Notes: generated by a model not told the origin, from the letters alone. Shown: positions 7,832 to 15,660, counted from the stretch's first letter. The stretch: 30,444 nt of DNA from DATBAK01 sp036787815 (GCA_036787815.1 DAIQOP010000008.1:1-30444), one strand, 5' to 3'. Program-made: numbers and translations.

Positions 7832-8854
7832 ATGGTCGATCCGGTGCTCCAGACCGTTCCGCTCGGAATGCAGTGGCCCACCGTCGACCCGTTCCTCTTC
7901 TGCGTCCACCACCTCGACCGGTATCCGGCCGCCAACGAGCACATGGGGCCGGCGGCATCGCTCGAGGCGCGCGACATCGGCATGGACTTCGCGGGCGCCG
8001 ACGGGTGGCGCATGTACCACGGCAGCACCGTGCCCGGATTTCCCCAGCATCCGCACCGCGGATTCGAGACCGTGACCTTCGTGCGCCAGGGCTATGTCGA
8101 CCATTCCGACTCGCTCGGCGCGACGGCACGCTTCGGTCGAGGCGACGTGCAATGGCTGACGGCGGGCGAGGGGATCGTCCACTCCGAGATGTTCCCCCTG
8201 CTCGATCGCGACGGCCCGAACCCGTGCGAGCTGTTCCAGATCTGGCTCAACCTCCCGGCCGCCGACAAGATGGTCGAGCCGTACTTCACGATGTTGTGGA
8301 ACGACGACATTCCCCGGCGCCACGCGCTCGACGACTCCGGTCGCACGACCGAGATCACGGTCGTCGCGGGCGAGCTCCACGGGCTGCGTCCGCCCGCGCC
8401 GCCCCCGAGCTCGTGGGCCTCTCGACCCGAGGCCGATGTCGCGATCTGGCACCTCGCGATCGAGCCGCACGCGCGGTGGACTCCGCCGCCCATCGCGCAT
8501 CCGGACACCGTGCGCACGCTCTATGTCTTCGAGGGATCGGTGGAGATCGGCGATCACGACCTGGCGGCGTCGACGGGCTCGGTGCTCCGCGGCGATACGC
8601 CCGTCGCGATCGTCGGCGGCGGATCCGGAGCCGAGGCGCTGCTGCTCCAGGGTCGCCCGATCGGCGAGCCGGTCGCGCAGTACGGGCCGTTCGTCATGAG
8701 CGACGACGCGGGCATCGAGCAGGCGTTCGCCGACTACCGGGAGACGGGCTTCGGGGGCTGGCCGTGGCCGACCGACGATCCGGTGCACGCGCGCGACGCA
8801 CAGCGCTTCGCCCGCCACGCCGACGGCCGCGTCGAGCAGCCGGCGTCGGTCTGA
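7832..8854 (+). CDS. Pirin family protein
   Basis: This 340-residue cytosolic bicupin has the pirin signature in the N-terminal cupin: HPHRGFETVTF, followed by TAGEGIVHSEM, which supply the His and Glu metal ligands. The C-terminal cupin contains LYVFEGSVEIG. Pirins bind Fe and in different bacteria act as quercetinases or as redox or transcription cofactors; which applies here cannot be told. At 340 residues it is longer than the usual 230-300. It is transcribed divergently from the GGDEF-EAL gene across a 98-base gap and is followed 31 bases later by the F420 nitroreductase gene, which has its own predicted promoter. Confidence 0.85.
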   Translation: MVDPVLQTVPLGMQWPTVDPFLFCVHHLDRYPAANEHMGPAASLEARDIGMDFAGADGWRMYHGSTVPGFPQHPHRGFETVTFVRQGYVDHSDSLGATARFGRGDVQWLTAGEGIVHSEMFPLLDRDGPNPCELFQIWLNLPAADKMVEPYFTMLWNDDIPRRHALDDSGRTTEITVVAGELHGLRPPAPPPSSWASRPEADVAIWHLAIEPHARWTPPPIAHPDTVRTLYVFEGSVEIGDHDLAASTGSVLRGDTPVAIVGGGSGAEALLLQGRPIGEPVAQYGPFVMSDDAGIEQAFADYRETGFGGWPWPTDDPVHARDAQRFARHADGRVEQPASV

Positions 8855-8872
8855 CCGACGGGTCGCGGCCGG

Positions 8873-8878
8873 TATCGT
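8873..8878 (+). promoter_or_regulatory. -10 box (TATCGT) predicting a leaderless nitroreductase mRNA
   Basis: TATCGT ends seven bases before the ATG at 8886, the same geometry as at the pirin gene. No Shine-Dalgarno is seen. Confidence 0.6.
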
Positions 8879-8885
8879 CGCGACC

Positions 8886-9332
8886 ATGACCGACAACGAC
8901 GAGTACGCACCGAGCCCGGCCGGTTGGGTGCGCGGCCAGGTGGAGACCTACGAGGCGTCCGGTGGCGCAGGGGGCAACACGCTCCTCGACACCGGGCTCC
9001 CGATCATCATCGTGACGACGCGCGGCAACAAGACCGGGAAGATCCGCAAGACACCGTTGATGCGGGTCGAGCACGACGGCGAGTACGCGCTCGTCGCGTC
9101 GATGGGTGGGGCTCCGAAGCATCCGGTCTGGTACTACAACCTCGAGGCCGATCCCGACGGCGTTCTGATCCAGGACGGCCCGGAACCGTTCGCGGTCACG
9201 GTTCGCGAGCTGAGTGGCGACGAGCGCGCGATCTGGTGGGAGCGATCGGTCGCGGCGTATCCGCCCTACGCCGAGTACCAGACCAAGACCGAGCGCGTCA
9301 TCCCCGTGTTCCTCGCGACGCGGCGCTCTTGA
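8886..9332 (+). CDS. Deazaflavin (F420)-dependent nitroreductase, Ddn family
   Basis: This 148-residue protein has a split beta-barrel fold pattern typical of the Ddn family: an N-terminal amphipathic segment, IIIVTTRGNKTGKIRKTPLM (the F420 phosphate-binding region), then YALVASMGGAPKHPVWYYNL. The length matches the family (about 140-160). Members use F420H2 to reduce quinones or other small molecules and are often membrane-associated; the physiological substrate here is unknown. The gene converges on the sensor kinase gene, and its stop codon lies within a short tandem repeat array that fills the gap. Confidence 0.9.
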   Translation: MTDNDEYAPSPAGWVRGQVETYEASGGAGGNTLLDTGLPIIIVTTRGNKTGKIRKTPLMRVEHDGEYALVASMGGAPKHPVWYYNLEADPDGVLIQDGPEPFAVTVRELSGDERAIWWERSVAAYPPYAEYQTKTERVIPVFLATRRS

Positions 9333-9398
9333 ACAGCTGCTCTTGAACGAGCCGCTCTTGAACGAGCGGTTCTCGAACGGGCGGTTCTCGAACGATCA
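9325..9398. repeat. Five tandem 14-15 bp repeats between convergent genes
   Basis: Five head-to-tail units of consensus GYTCTYGAACGAGCG (one 14 bp, four 15 bp) run from 9325 to 9398. Units 2 and 3 are nearly identical, and units 4 and 5 share a GTTCTCGAAC variant. The array includes the stop codon of the nitroreductase gene (9330-9332) and the stop of the histidine kinase gene (9396-9398). Function is unknown. Confidence 0.7.
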
Positions 9399-10841
9399 CG
9401 CGGGAGGCGGCGTCGGGAAGATCACCCGGAACGTCGCTCCGGAACCGGGCGCGGTGTCGAGCTCGGTGCGCGCACCATGGGCTTGGGCGAGCGCGGCCAC
9501 CACGGCGAGGCCGAGCCCGGTGCCGCCGTGGGATCGCCGCCGTGACGGGTCGGCCCGGTAGAACCGTTCGAACACCCGCTCGGCCTCGGCGGCCGAGAGC
9601 CCCGGGCCGTCGTCGGCGACCTCGAGCACGATCCCGCGGGCGGTCGCGAAGACGCGCAGGCGCGCCACGGTGCCGGCGGGAGTGTGGCTGCGTACGTTGG
9701 CGAGGAGGTTGTCGACGATCTGGCGCAGCGCGATCGGATCTCCGATCACCTCGACGGGTCGGGGCGCGCTCATCGTCAACGGCCATTCGGGCCCGAGCAA
9801 CACCGCGCTCTGCATGGCTTCGCCGGCGATCGCCACGAGATCGACGCGCTCGCGCCGGCGCAAGCCGCCTTCGTCGACGCGGGCGAGCACGAGGAGCTCG
9901 TCGATCAGGGTGCTCAGGCGCTGCGTCTCGCGGCGAATCCCCTGCATCGCCCGGGCGAGGTCGTCGGGGCGGTCGCGTGCCCCGCGCTCGAAGAGCTCTG
10001 CGTACGCGGCGACCGCGCTCACCGGGGTGCGGAGCTCGTGCGACGCGTCGGCGACGAACAGCTTGAGCCGTTCCTCGCTCTCCGTGCGGCGGCGGAACGC
10101 GTCCTCGATCCGTTGCAGCATCGCGTTGAGGGCCGTCCCCAATCGGCCCACCTCGGTGCGGGTGTCGGCCGGCACCCGCTGGGTCAGGTCGCCGCCGGCG
10201 ATGCGGGCCGCGGTCGCTTCGATGTCGCGCAACGGGCGCATGCCGATACCGACCAACCACACACCCATGGCCAGCGCGGCCAGCAACGCGGCGAGTGTCA
10301 CCACGATCTCGATCGTGAACAGGGTGCGCAGGGTGTGGGCCACGTCGTCGAGCGAGAGCGCGACGAACAAGGTGCCGCCGTCCGCGGTGCGCTGCACACG
10401 CACGCGGAACCTCGTGCTCCCTCCCCGCGCGCCGACCTCGAAGTACCTGACCGATCCCGCGGTAGTGAGGCCCGTCACCTGCGTCGGGTAGCTGGGCGTC
10501 ACCGTCGCGAACTTGCGGCGCGCCGAACCCGTCAACACGACGTGTCCGGTCTTGTCGCGTAGCTCGACGTAGGCGCCGGGCACAACTGCGGCGAACGCGT
10601 CGTCGTAGCGCGTCGGGTCGGTCTTCTCCTCGGCGCTGAACAGCACGTGATCGAGCGAGTGGTCGGCCGCGTCGAGACTCGAGTCGACGCGGTTGACGAG
10701 GAACGAGCGCAACGAGAAGTACGTTGCGACGTCGGCGATCAGCAACGTGGCGAACACGACGGTTGCCGTCGTGAGGAGCAAGCGGCGCTGGAGCGAACGC
10801 GGCCCGCCGCGACGAGCGCGTGGTGGCGCCGGATCAGGCAT
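9396..10841 (-). CDS. Sensor histidine kinase
   Basis: This 481-residue membrane kinase has TM1 at about 20-46, an extracytoplasmic sensor of about 125 residues, TM2 at about 174-200, a HAMP linker (MRPLRDIEATAARIAGGDL) to about 253, and an HisKA domain with SHELRTP, where His268 is the autophosphorylation site. An HATPase domain follows with DNLLANVRSH (N box), VADDGPGLS (G1) and GGTGLGLAVV (G2). It should phosphorylate the response regulator encoded just upstream, whose stop overlaps this ATG by eight bases (ATGCCTGA), indicating translational coupling. The signal is unknown. The divergent flavin electron-transfer operon is the obvious target. Confidence 0.9.
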   Translation of the reverse strand: MPDPAPPRARRGGPRSLQRRLLLTTATVVFATLLIADVATYFSLRSFLVNRVDSSLDAADHSLDHVLFSAEEKTDPTRYDDAFAAVVPGAYVELRDKTGHVVLTGSARRKFATVTPSYPTQVTGLTTAGSVRYFEVGARGGSTRFRVRVQRTADGGTLFVALSLDDVAHTLRTLFTIEIVVTLAALLAALAMGVWLVGIGMRPLRDIEATAARIAGGDLTQRVPADTRTEVGRLGTALNAMLQRIEDAFRRRTESEERLKLFVADASHELRTPVSAVAAYAELFERGARDRPDDLARAMQGIRRETQRLSTLIDELLVLARVDEGGLRRRERVDLVAIAGEAMQSAVLLGPEWPLTMSAPRPVEVIGDPIALRQIVDNLLANVRSHTPAGTVARLRVFATARGIVLEVADDGPGLSAAEAERVFERFYRADPSRRRSHGGTGLGLAVVAALAQAHGARTELDTAPGSGATFRVIFPTPPPA

Positions 10842-11556
10842 CGCTCTCCCGCAACGTGTAACCGACGAGCCGGATCGTATGGATCAACGGTGGGCCGTGC
10901 GCGTCGAGCTTCCGGCGCAGGTAGCTCACGTAGGTCTCCACGACGTTCGGGTCGCCTTCGAAGTCGTAGTGCCACACGTGGTCGAGGATCTGCGACTTCG
11001 AGAGCACGAGGCGGGGGTTCTCCATGAAGAAGCAGAGGAGGTTGAACTCGGTCGCGGTGAGCCGGAGTGATTCGCCGCCCCGCCACACTTCGTGCGTGTC
11101 GACGTCGAGCTCGAGGTCGGCGAACACGAACCGGGAGGTCGACGCCGCGTTGGCGCCGTACGTGCGGCGCAGGATCGCGTGGACCCGGGCGATGACCTCG
11201 GCCAACGTGAAGGGCTTGGTCACGTAGTCGTCGGCGCCGGCGGTGAGCCCTTCGACACGGTCGTTCGGCGAATCGCGCGCGGTGACGAAGAGGATCGGCG
11301 TCTCGACGTGGGCGAACCGGAGCCGGCGGGCGATCGAGATGCCGTCGATGTCGGGCAACATGACGTCGAGGATCACCAGGTCGGGCCGGAACTCCTCGAT
11401 GAGCTCGACGGCGGTGCGGCCGTCGGCCGCCGTGGCCACGGAGAAGCCCTCGTAGCTGAGCGCCGTCGCGATCGTGTCGGTGATCGACGGCTCGTCGTCG
11501 ACCACGAGAACCCGGGCGCCGGAGCCCTCGGCGTCGGTCCTGGTGGGCGCGGCCAT
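10834..11556 (-). CDS. OmpR/PhoB-family response regulator
   Basis: This 240-residue protein has an N-terminal receiver domain with acidic Asp20/Asp21 (VVDDE), phosphoacceptor Asp64 (ILDVMLP) and Lys114 (YVTKPF), and a C-terminal winged helix from about residue 140 with LTATEFNLL, NPRLVLSKSQILDHVW and VVETYVSYLRRKLD. It should be phosphorylated by the overlapping kinase gene product and bind DNA as a dimer. A GAGG lies upstream of the ATG at 11556. The gene is divergent from the flavin operon across 196 bases, so control of that operon and of itself is likely but not shown. Confidence 0.9.
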   Translation of the reverse strand: MAAPTRTDAEGSGARVLVVDDEPSITDTIATALSYEGFSVATAADGRTAVELIEEFRPDLVILDVMLPDIDGISIARRLRFAHVETPILFVTARDSPNDRVEGLTAGADDYVTKPFTLAEVIARVHAILRRTYGANAASTSRFVFADLELDVDTHEVWRGGESLRLTATEFNLLCFFMENPRLVLSKSQILDHVWHYDFEGDPNVVETYVSYLRRKLDAHGPPLIHTIRLVGYTLRESDA

Positions 11557-11752
11557 GCCCGAAGCCTCGCGCGCCCGACTGAGACTTGGCTGTGAAAACC
11601 ACTCAGCGCGGTGGCGCTCCCAGCCCGCTCACAGATTGATCCGTCACACTGCCAGACGTTGCCGCCCGCCCGGTCACGGGGAGATCGCGTCGGCGGCCGC
11701 CCGAAGCTGTTCTTACCAGCCCCCCCGAAACCCGTCACCCGAAGGAGGCTTC
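11557..11752. promoter_or_regulatory. Divergent intergenic region between regulator and flavin operon
   Basis: This 196-base gap holds the promoters of the response regulator and of the electron-transfer operon. Visible elements are a small palindrome (AGCGC, four bases, GCGCT at 11605-11618), facing CTGTGA and TCACAG hexamers at 11590 and 11629, and a strong GAAGGAGG Shine-Dalgarno just before 11753. No clear -10/-35 pair could be assigned on either strand. Confidence 0.4.
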
Positions 11753-12130
11753 ATGTCGGTGCATCGCCGAGTCGAAGCGCGAGATCGAGGTCTGTATCGC
11801 GTCTCCCGGCTGACGTCGCTGACCCTCAGCGGGGGGCTCGTGCTCTCCGGCGGCTTCGCAGTGCTCGCGGGCCACGCCTACGCCGGCCACAGCAAGCGCG
11901 TGATCCCGACCGGCGCCGGGCGCGTGGCGTCACGCAGCGCCCTGCCTCGCCCGACGGGCTCGGGCCTCGCCCCCGCCACCACGACCACGACGGTCGCACC
12001 GCTCGGCGCGCCGCAGACCGCGCCGCAATCGGTTCCGCAGACGTCGCCGCAGACTTCTCCCCCCACGGTTCCGCAGACGATTCCGCAGTACTACCCGCCA
12101 CCTCCGCCGGTCGTGTCGGGTGGCTCGTGA
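11753..12130 (+). CDS. Membrane-anchored Pro/Thr/Gln-rich peptide
   Basis: This 125-residue protein is not recognised as a named family. It has a basic N-terminus, one hydrophobic segment at about residues 20-43, and then an extracytoplasmic low-complexity tail rich in Thr, Pro, Gln and Val, with repeated PQT and PQS steps ending in YYPPPPPVV. This looks like a signal anchor plus a flexible cell-wall-spanning tether. The ATG follows a GAAGGAGG Shine-Dalgarno, and the stop overlaps the GTG of the next gene (GTGA). It is the first gene of the flavin operon, so it may position an extracytoplasmic redox partner; this is inference. Confidence 0.7.
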   Translation: MSVHRRVEARDRGLYRVSRLTSLTLSGGLVLSGGFAVLAGHAYAGHSKRVIPTGAGRVASRSALPRPTGSGLAPATTTTTVAPLGAPQTAPQSVPQTSPQTSPPTVPQTIPQYYPPPPPVVSGGS

Positions 12131-13053
12131 GCGACCCCGCTCGCGTTGACTTTCGCGCCCTCGGCACCGGCTGTGTCCTGCTGGTTGCCGATCCGGCCGC
12201 CGTCGACCGCGCACGCGCGTGTGTCGACGCCGAGCTCGACGCGGTCGACCGAGCGTGCAGCCGGTTCCGCGACGACTCCGAGCTCACCGCGGTGAACGCG
12301 GCGGGCGGGGCACGCGTCGTCGTGAGCGAGGTGCTCCTCGACGCGATCGAGCTCGCGCTGCGCGCCGCGCAGCTCACGAGCGGCGATCTCGACCCGACCA
12401 TCGGCTCGACGCTCCGGGTGCTCGGCTACGACCGCGACTTCGCCCAGGTGGCCCCCAACGCCGGCGGTGTGCTGACCGTCCGCGCCGTGCGCGATTGGCG
12501 GCGGGTGCAGATCGACCGCAATGCGATGTCGGTGAGCGTCCCGGCCGGGGTCGAGATCGATCTCGGCGCGACCGCGAAGGCATGGGCGGCCGATCGCGCG
12601 GCTGCGGCTTCGGCGAACGCCGTCGACTGCGGGATCCTGCTCAGCCTCGGCGGCGACATCGCGACCGCCGGGCCGGCTCCGGTGGGTGGCTGGCCCGTCC
12701 GCATCGCCGACTCGCACGCCGACTCGCCCGATGCGCCGGGCGCGACCGTGACGATCAGCTCCGGCGGCCTCGCGACCTCGTCGACCACGGTTCGGCGTTG
12801 GACGCGCAGCGGCACCGAGCTGCATCACATCATCGATCCCGCCACCGCGCTGCCGGCGCGCGAGGTGTGGCGCACCGCGACGGTGGTCGCCACCACCTGT
12901 GCCGACGCGAACATCGCGTCGACGACCTCGATCATCCGCGGTGAGCAGGCGCTCGGGTGGCTCGGCGAGGTCGGGCTCCCGGCCCGGCTCGTGCGCGTCG
13001 ACGGCGGCGTGGTCGTGTGCAACGGTTGGCCCGAAGACGGGGCGGCGGCATGA
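12127..13053 (+). CDS. apbE: FAD:protein FMN transferase, divergent copy (ApbE-like)
   Basis: This 308-residue ApbE-fold protein would transfer FMN from FAD to a Thr of a target protein. Recognisable elements are RFRDDSELTAVN, GDLDPTIGSTL, IDLGATAKAWAAD, LLSLGGDIA and HHIIDPATALP, followed by CADANIAST. Several differ from the consensus: the KG of the GxxKGxAxD motif is KA, and the usual SGDYER segment is replaced by TSSTTVRRW. It may therefore have altered specificity or activity. No signal peptide is visible. The GTG start at 12127 overlaps the previous stop, and its own stop overlaps the next ATG, so it is coupled on both sides. A canonical ApbE lies at the other end of the operon. Confidence 0.8.
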   Translation: MSDPARVDFRALGTGCVLLVADPAAVDRARACVDAELDAVDRACSRFRDDSELTAVNAAGGARVVVSEVLLDAIELALRAAQLTSGDLDPTIGSTLRVLGYDRDFAQVAPNAGGVLTVRAVRDWRRVQIDRNAMSVSVPAGVEIDLGATAKAWAADRAAAASANAVDCGILLSLGGDIATAGPAPVGGWPVRIADSHADSPDAPGATVTISSGGLATSSTTVRRWTRSGTELHHIIDPATALPAREVWRTATVVATTCADANIASTTSIIRGEQALGWLGEVGLPARLVRVDGGVVVCNGWPEDGAAA

Positions 13054-14138
13054 CGGCGGCGATGCTCGCGACGTCGTCGAAGCAGGCCCTCTGGTTCGCG
13101 TCGCGCGGCACCGGGATCGTCTGTCTGCTCCTCCTGACGACGTCGGTGGTGCTCGGCATCATCACCTCGGTGCGTTTCGAAACCCGTCAATGGCCCCGGT
13201 TCGTGCTCGAGCGACTGCACCGGAACGTGTCGCTGCTCATCCTGGTGTTCATCGGGATCCATGTCGCAACGACGGTGATCGACGGATACGTGCCGATCGG
13301 TTACGTCGACGCGGTCATCCCGTTCCGCTCGCCGTACCGGACGCTCTGGCTCGGTTTGGGTGCGGTCGCGCTCGACCTGCTGCTCGCGTTGGCGATCACG
13401 AGCGTGGTGCGCGTCCGCCTCGGCTACCGCGTCTGGCGCGCGGTGCACTGGCTGGCCTACGCCTGCTGGCCGATCGCCCTGATGCACGGCCTCGGAACCG
13501 GGAGCGACGCACGGCAGGGATGGATGGTCGCGCTCGACGCGCTTGCACTCGCATCGGTGTGCGCGGCGGTCGCGTGGCGGCTCTCGACGACCTGGCGTCC
13601 CGACCTCAGAGGCCAGTGGGGCGTGCTCGCCACCGCGGTCACGGTGCCGATGGCGGTCGCAGTGTGGGCGCTGGCCGGGCCGCTGCAGCCCGGATGGGCG
13701 AAATCACACCACGCCACGGCGACGGTCGCGAACATCGCGGTCACGGAGCCCGAGAGCGCCGGTTTCGCCGGTGCCGTCAGGGGCGCGCGCACCACGAGTG
13801 GGTCGAGCGGAAGCTCCACCGAGACCGTCTCGATCCGCGGCAGCGCGAGCGGGCCGCTCGGCCTCCGGCTCGACCTCGAGCTCACGGGTCGCCCGCTCGA
13901 TCACGGCGTACAGCTGAGTGCCGGCGGGTTGTCGATCGGTCCGGCCACGGCGCCAGCGCGCTGGCGCGGCCGCGTCGTGAGCCTCGACGGCGGCCACGTC
14001 GAGGCCCAGGTCGTCGACGGGTCCGGTCATTGGCTCTCGGTCCGCATGGACCTGCGCATCGACGCGGCAGGCCGGGCGGTGACGGGCACGGTCACGGCGC
14101 GGCCCGTGAGCGCCGGATCGACATCGGGGAGCGGCTGA
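13050..14138 (+). CDS. Ferric-reductase-like heme b membrane protein with extracytoplasmic domain
   Basis: This protein has 362 residues. The first ~215 form about six transmembrane helices of the ferric reductase-like type, with candidate heme b ligands His57 (LHRN), His71 (GIHV), His133 (VHWL) and His146 (LMHG). After the last helix, which ends near LAGPLQPGWA, comes a ~145-residue soluble part rich in Ser, Gly and beta-strand patterns, predicted to be outside the membrane and not recognised as a named domain. There is no FAD/NAD module, unlike the second ferric reductase in the operon, so it could pass electrons across the membrane to an extracytoplasmic acceptor. The ATG overlaps the preceding ApbE stop (ATGA). 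Confidence 0.75.
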   Translation: MTAAMLATSSKQALWFASRGTGIVCLLLLTTSVVLGIITSVRFETRQWPRFVLERLHRNVSLLILVFIGIHVATTVIDGYVPIGYVDAVIPFRSPYRTLWLGLGAVALDLLLALAITSVVRVRLGYRVWRAVHWLAYACWPIALMHGLGTGSDARQGWMVALDALALASVCAAVAWRLSTTWRPDLRGQWGVLATAVTVPMAVAVWALAGPLQPGWAKSHHATATVANIAVTEPESAGFAGAVRGARTTSGSSGSSTETVSIRGSASGPLGLRLDLELTGRPLDHGVQLSAGGLSIGPATAPARWRGRVVSLDGGHVEAQVVDGSGHWLSVRMDLRIDAAGRAVTGTVTARPVSAGSTSGSG

Positions 14139-14140
14139 CC

Positions 14141-15451
14141 ATGAGCACCAACGTCATGCGACCGACCCCGGCCGCGATCGACGCGCCGACGGGTGTCCGG
14201 CGGCTCCTCGATCGCACCGATCTTCCCCAGACGACGCTGCTGCCGGGGCACCGTCAGATCTACACGCGACCGGGGTCGGTGCGCCGCGGACGCACGCACC
14301 TCATCAAGCTGGTCGAGCAGGCCGGGCTCCGGGGTCGCGGGGGAGCCGCGTTCCCCACGGCTACGAAGCTGCGCGCGGTGGCCGAGGGCGGTCGGCGCAG
14401 TGTCGTCGTCGTCAATGGCACCGAGGGTGAACCGGCGAGCCGCAAGGATGCGATGTTGTTGCAGGTGCGACCGCATCTCGTGCTCGACGGCGCGACCCAC
14501 GCGGCGGCCTCGGTGGGTGCATCGGAGATCTACGTGTGCATCGACCGGCAGAACGGCGCGTGCCTCCAGAGCGTCGGCCGCGCGCTGCAAGAACGGCGCC
14601 AGTACGAGCCCGACGCCGTCGCCGTCACCCTGCTCGCCACTCCGCCGCGCTACGTCGCCGGCGAAGAGACCGCACTCGTCCACTGGATCAACGGTGGCGA
14701 CGCGAAGCCCACGAACACTCCGCCGCGTCCGTTCGAGCGCGGCGTCGGTGGCCGCCCGACCCTCGTCAGCAACGTCGAGACGTTCGCGCACGTCGCCCAG
14801 ATCGCGCAGTACGGTGCCGGTTGGTTCCGTTCGATGGGCACGACGGCGGAGCCGGGCACCGCGTTGGCGACCGTGACCGGTGCCGTGGCCAAGCCGGCGG
14901 TGTACGAGGTGCCGATGGGGCTGCGGCTCGCGAGCCTGATGCACGCCGCCGGTGCCGACGACGCGATCGCCGGGGTGCTGATCGGCGGCTACTTCGGCAG
15001 CTGGCTCTCGCCCGCCGTGGCCGCGCAGATTCACCTGTGCAACGAGGATCTCCGTCCGCTCGGCGCCGGATTCGGCTGCGGCGCGGTGGCGGTGCTGCCC
15101 GAGAGCGGCTGCGGTGTGGTCGAGAGCGGGCGCATCCTCACGTGGCTGGCCGCCGAGACGGCCGGCCAGTGCGGCCCGTGCGTCAACGGGCTCCACGCGA
15201 TCGCCACGACGTTCAACGATCTCGCCCGCGGCGCCGCCCGCGCCGACGACATCGCACTGCTCCGGCGCTGGGCGACCCAGGTCGAGGGTCGGGGCGCGTG
15301 CCGGTTCCCCGACGGCGCGATCCGTTTCCTGCGCAGCGCGCTCGACCTCTTCGGCGACGACCTCGACCGCCACGCGCGCGGGTATCCGTGTGCGGGGGCG
15401 CGGCGGCCGCCGGTGCTGCCCGTGCGCCCGAGCTCGGGAGGCTGGCGATGA
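14141..15451 (+). CDS. NuoF-like NADH dehydrogenase flavoprotein
   Basis: This 436-residue protein is related to the 51-kDa NADH-binding subunit of complex I. GLRGRGGAAFP at about 62-72 is the FMN/NADH glycine loop and NGTEGEPAS at 92-100 the following conserved loop. An SLBB-like region occupies about 240-310, and the C-terminal helical part carries the Fe-S motif. In NuoF the cluster motif is CGxCxPC plus a distant Cys; here it reads AGQCGPC (Cys344, Cys347) plus Cys387, so the first ligand is Ala341. It is probably a cytosolic NADH input module that reduces the ferredoxin encoded next, whose ATG overlaps its stop. No other complex I genes are nearby, so it is not part of a nuo operon. Confidence 0.8.
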   Translation: MSTNVMRPTPAAIDAPTGVRRLLDRTDLPQTTLLPGHRQIYTRPGSVRRGRTHLIKLVEQAGLRGRGGAAFPTATKLRAVAEGGRRSVVVVNGTEGEPASRKDAMLLQVRPHLVLDGATHAAASVGASEIYVCIDRQNGACLQSVGRALQERRQYEPDAVAVTLLATPPRYVAGEETALVHWINGGDAKPTNTPPRPFERGVGGRPTLVSNVETFAHVAQIAQYGAGWFRSMGTTAEPGTALATVTGAVAKPAVYEVPMGLRLASLMHAAGADDAIAGVLIGGYFGSWLSPAVAAQIHLCNEDLRPLGAGFGCGAVAVLPESGCGVVESGRILTWLAAETAGQCGPCVNGLHAIATTFNDLARGAARADDIALLRRWATQVEGRGACRFPDGAIRFLRSALDLFGDDLDRHARGYPCAGARRPPVLPVRPSSGGWR

Positions 15452-15660
15452 AGAAGCGGATCGTGGTCGATCCGATCGCGTGTGTCGGCCACGGCCTGTG
15501 CGCCGAGCTGCTGCCCGAGCGGATCACGCTCGACGATTGGGGCTTCCCGATCATCGACGCCCGCGAGATCGGGAGCGACCTCGCGGCGCACGCCCGGCGC
15601 GCGATCGAGGCGTGCCCGACGCTCGCGCTACGCCTCGCGGCCGTCGACGCGCGCCGATGA
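15448..15660 (+). CDS. Ferredoxin, [3Fe-4S] type
   Basis: This 70-residue protein has three cysteines in the pattern of actinobacterial single-cluster ferredoxins: Cys12, Cys18 (CVGHGLC) and Cys56 followed by Pro (ACP). The position of the second Cys of a [4Fe-4S] motif is His15, so a [3Fe-4S] cluster is expected. Such ferredoxins often serve P450s, but the gene is coupled by ATGA overlaps to both the NuoF-like and ferric-reductase/FNR genes, which makes it an electron shuttle between those two proteins. It is cytosolic, with no signal peptide. Confidence 0.85.
   Translation: MKKRIVVDPIACVGHGLCAELLPERITLDDWGFPIIDAREIGSDLAAHARRAIEACPTLALRLAAVDARR

Noticed and set aside
7734..8129. Upstream extension of the GGDEF-EAL protein by 132 residues
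   Set aside because: It would overlap the divergent pirin gene and its promoter, and the added sequence is Arg-rich without fold pattern. The GTG at 7733 directly precedes the first membrane helix.
9345..9394. GAAC-N5-GTTC pairs resembling the actinobacterial SOS (LexA) box
   Set aside because: The spacing is five rather than four bases. The pairs are a by-product of the tandem repeats and lie between convergent 3' ends, not at a promoter.
12010..12090. Short CCGCAGAC-like repeats considered as a CRISPR or iteron array
   Set aside because: They are in-frame codons for the PQT/PQS steps of the tether peptide, with irregular spacing and no spacers.
14141..15451. Interpretation of the NuoF-like gene as part of a complex I operon
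   Set aside because: No other nuo genes are adjacent. It is coupled to ferredoxin and ferric-reductase genes, and its Fe-S motif differs.
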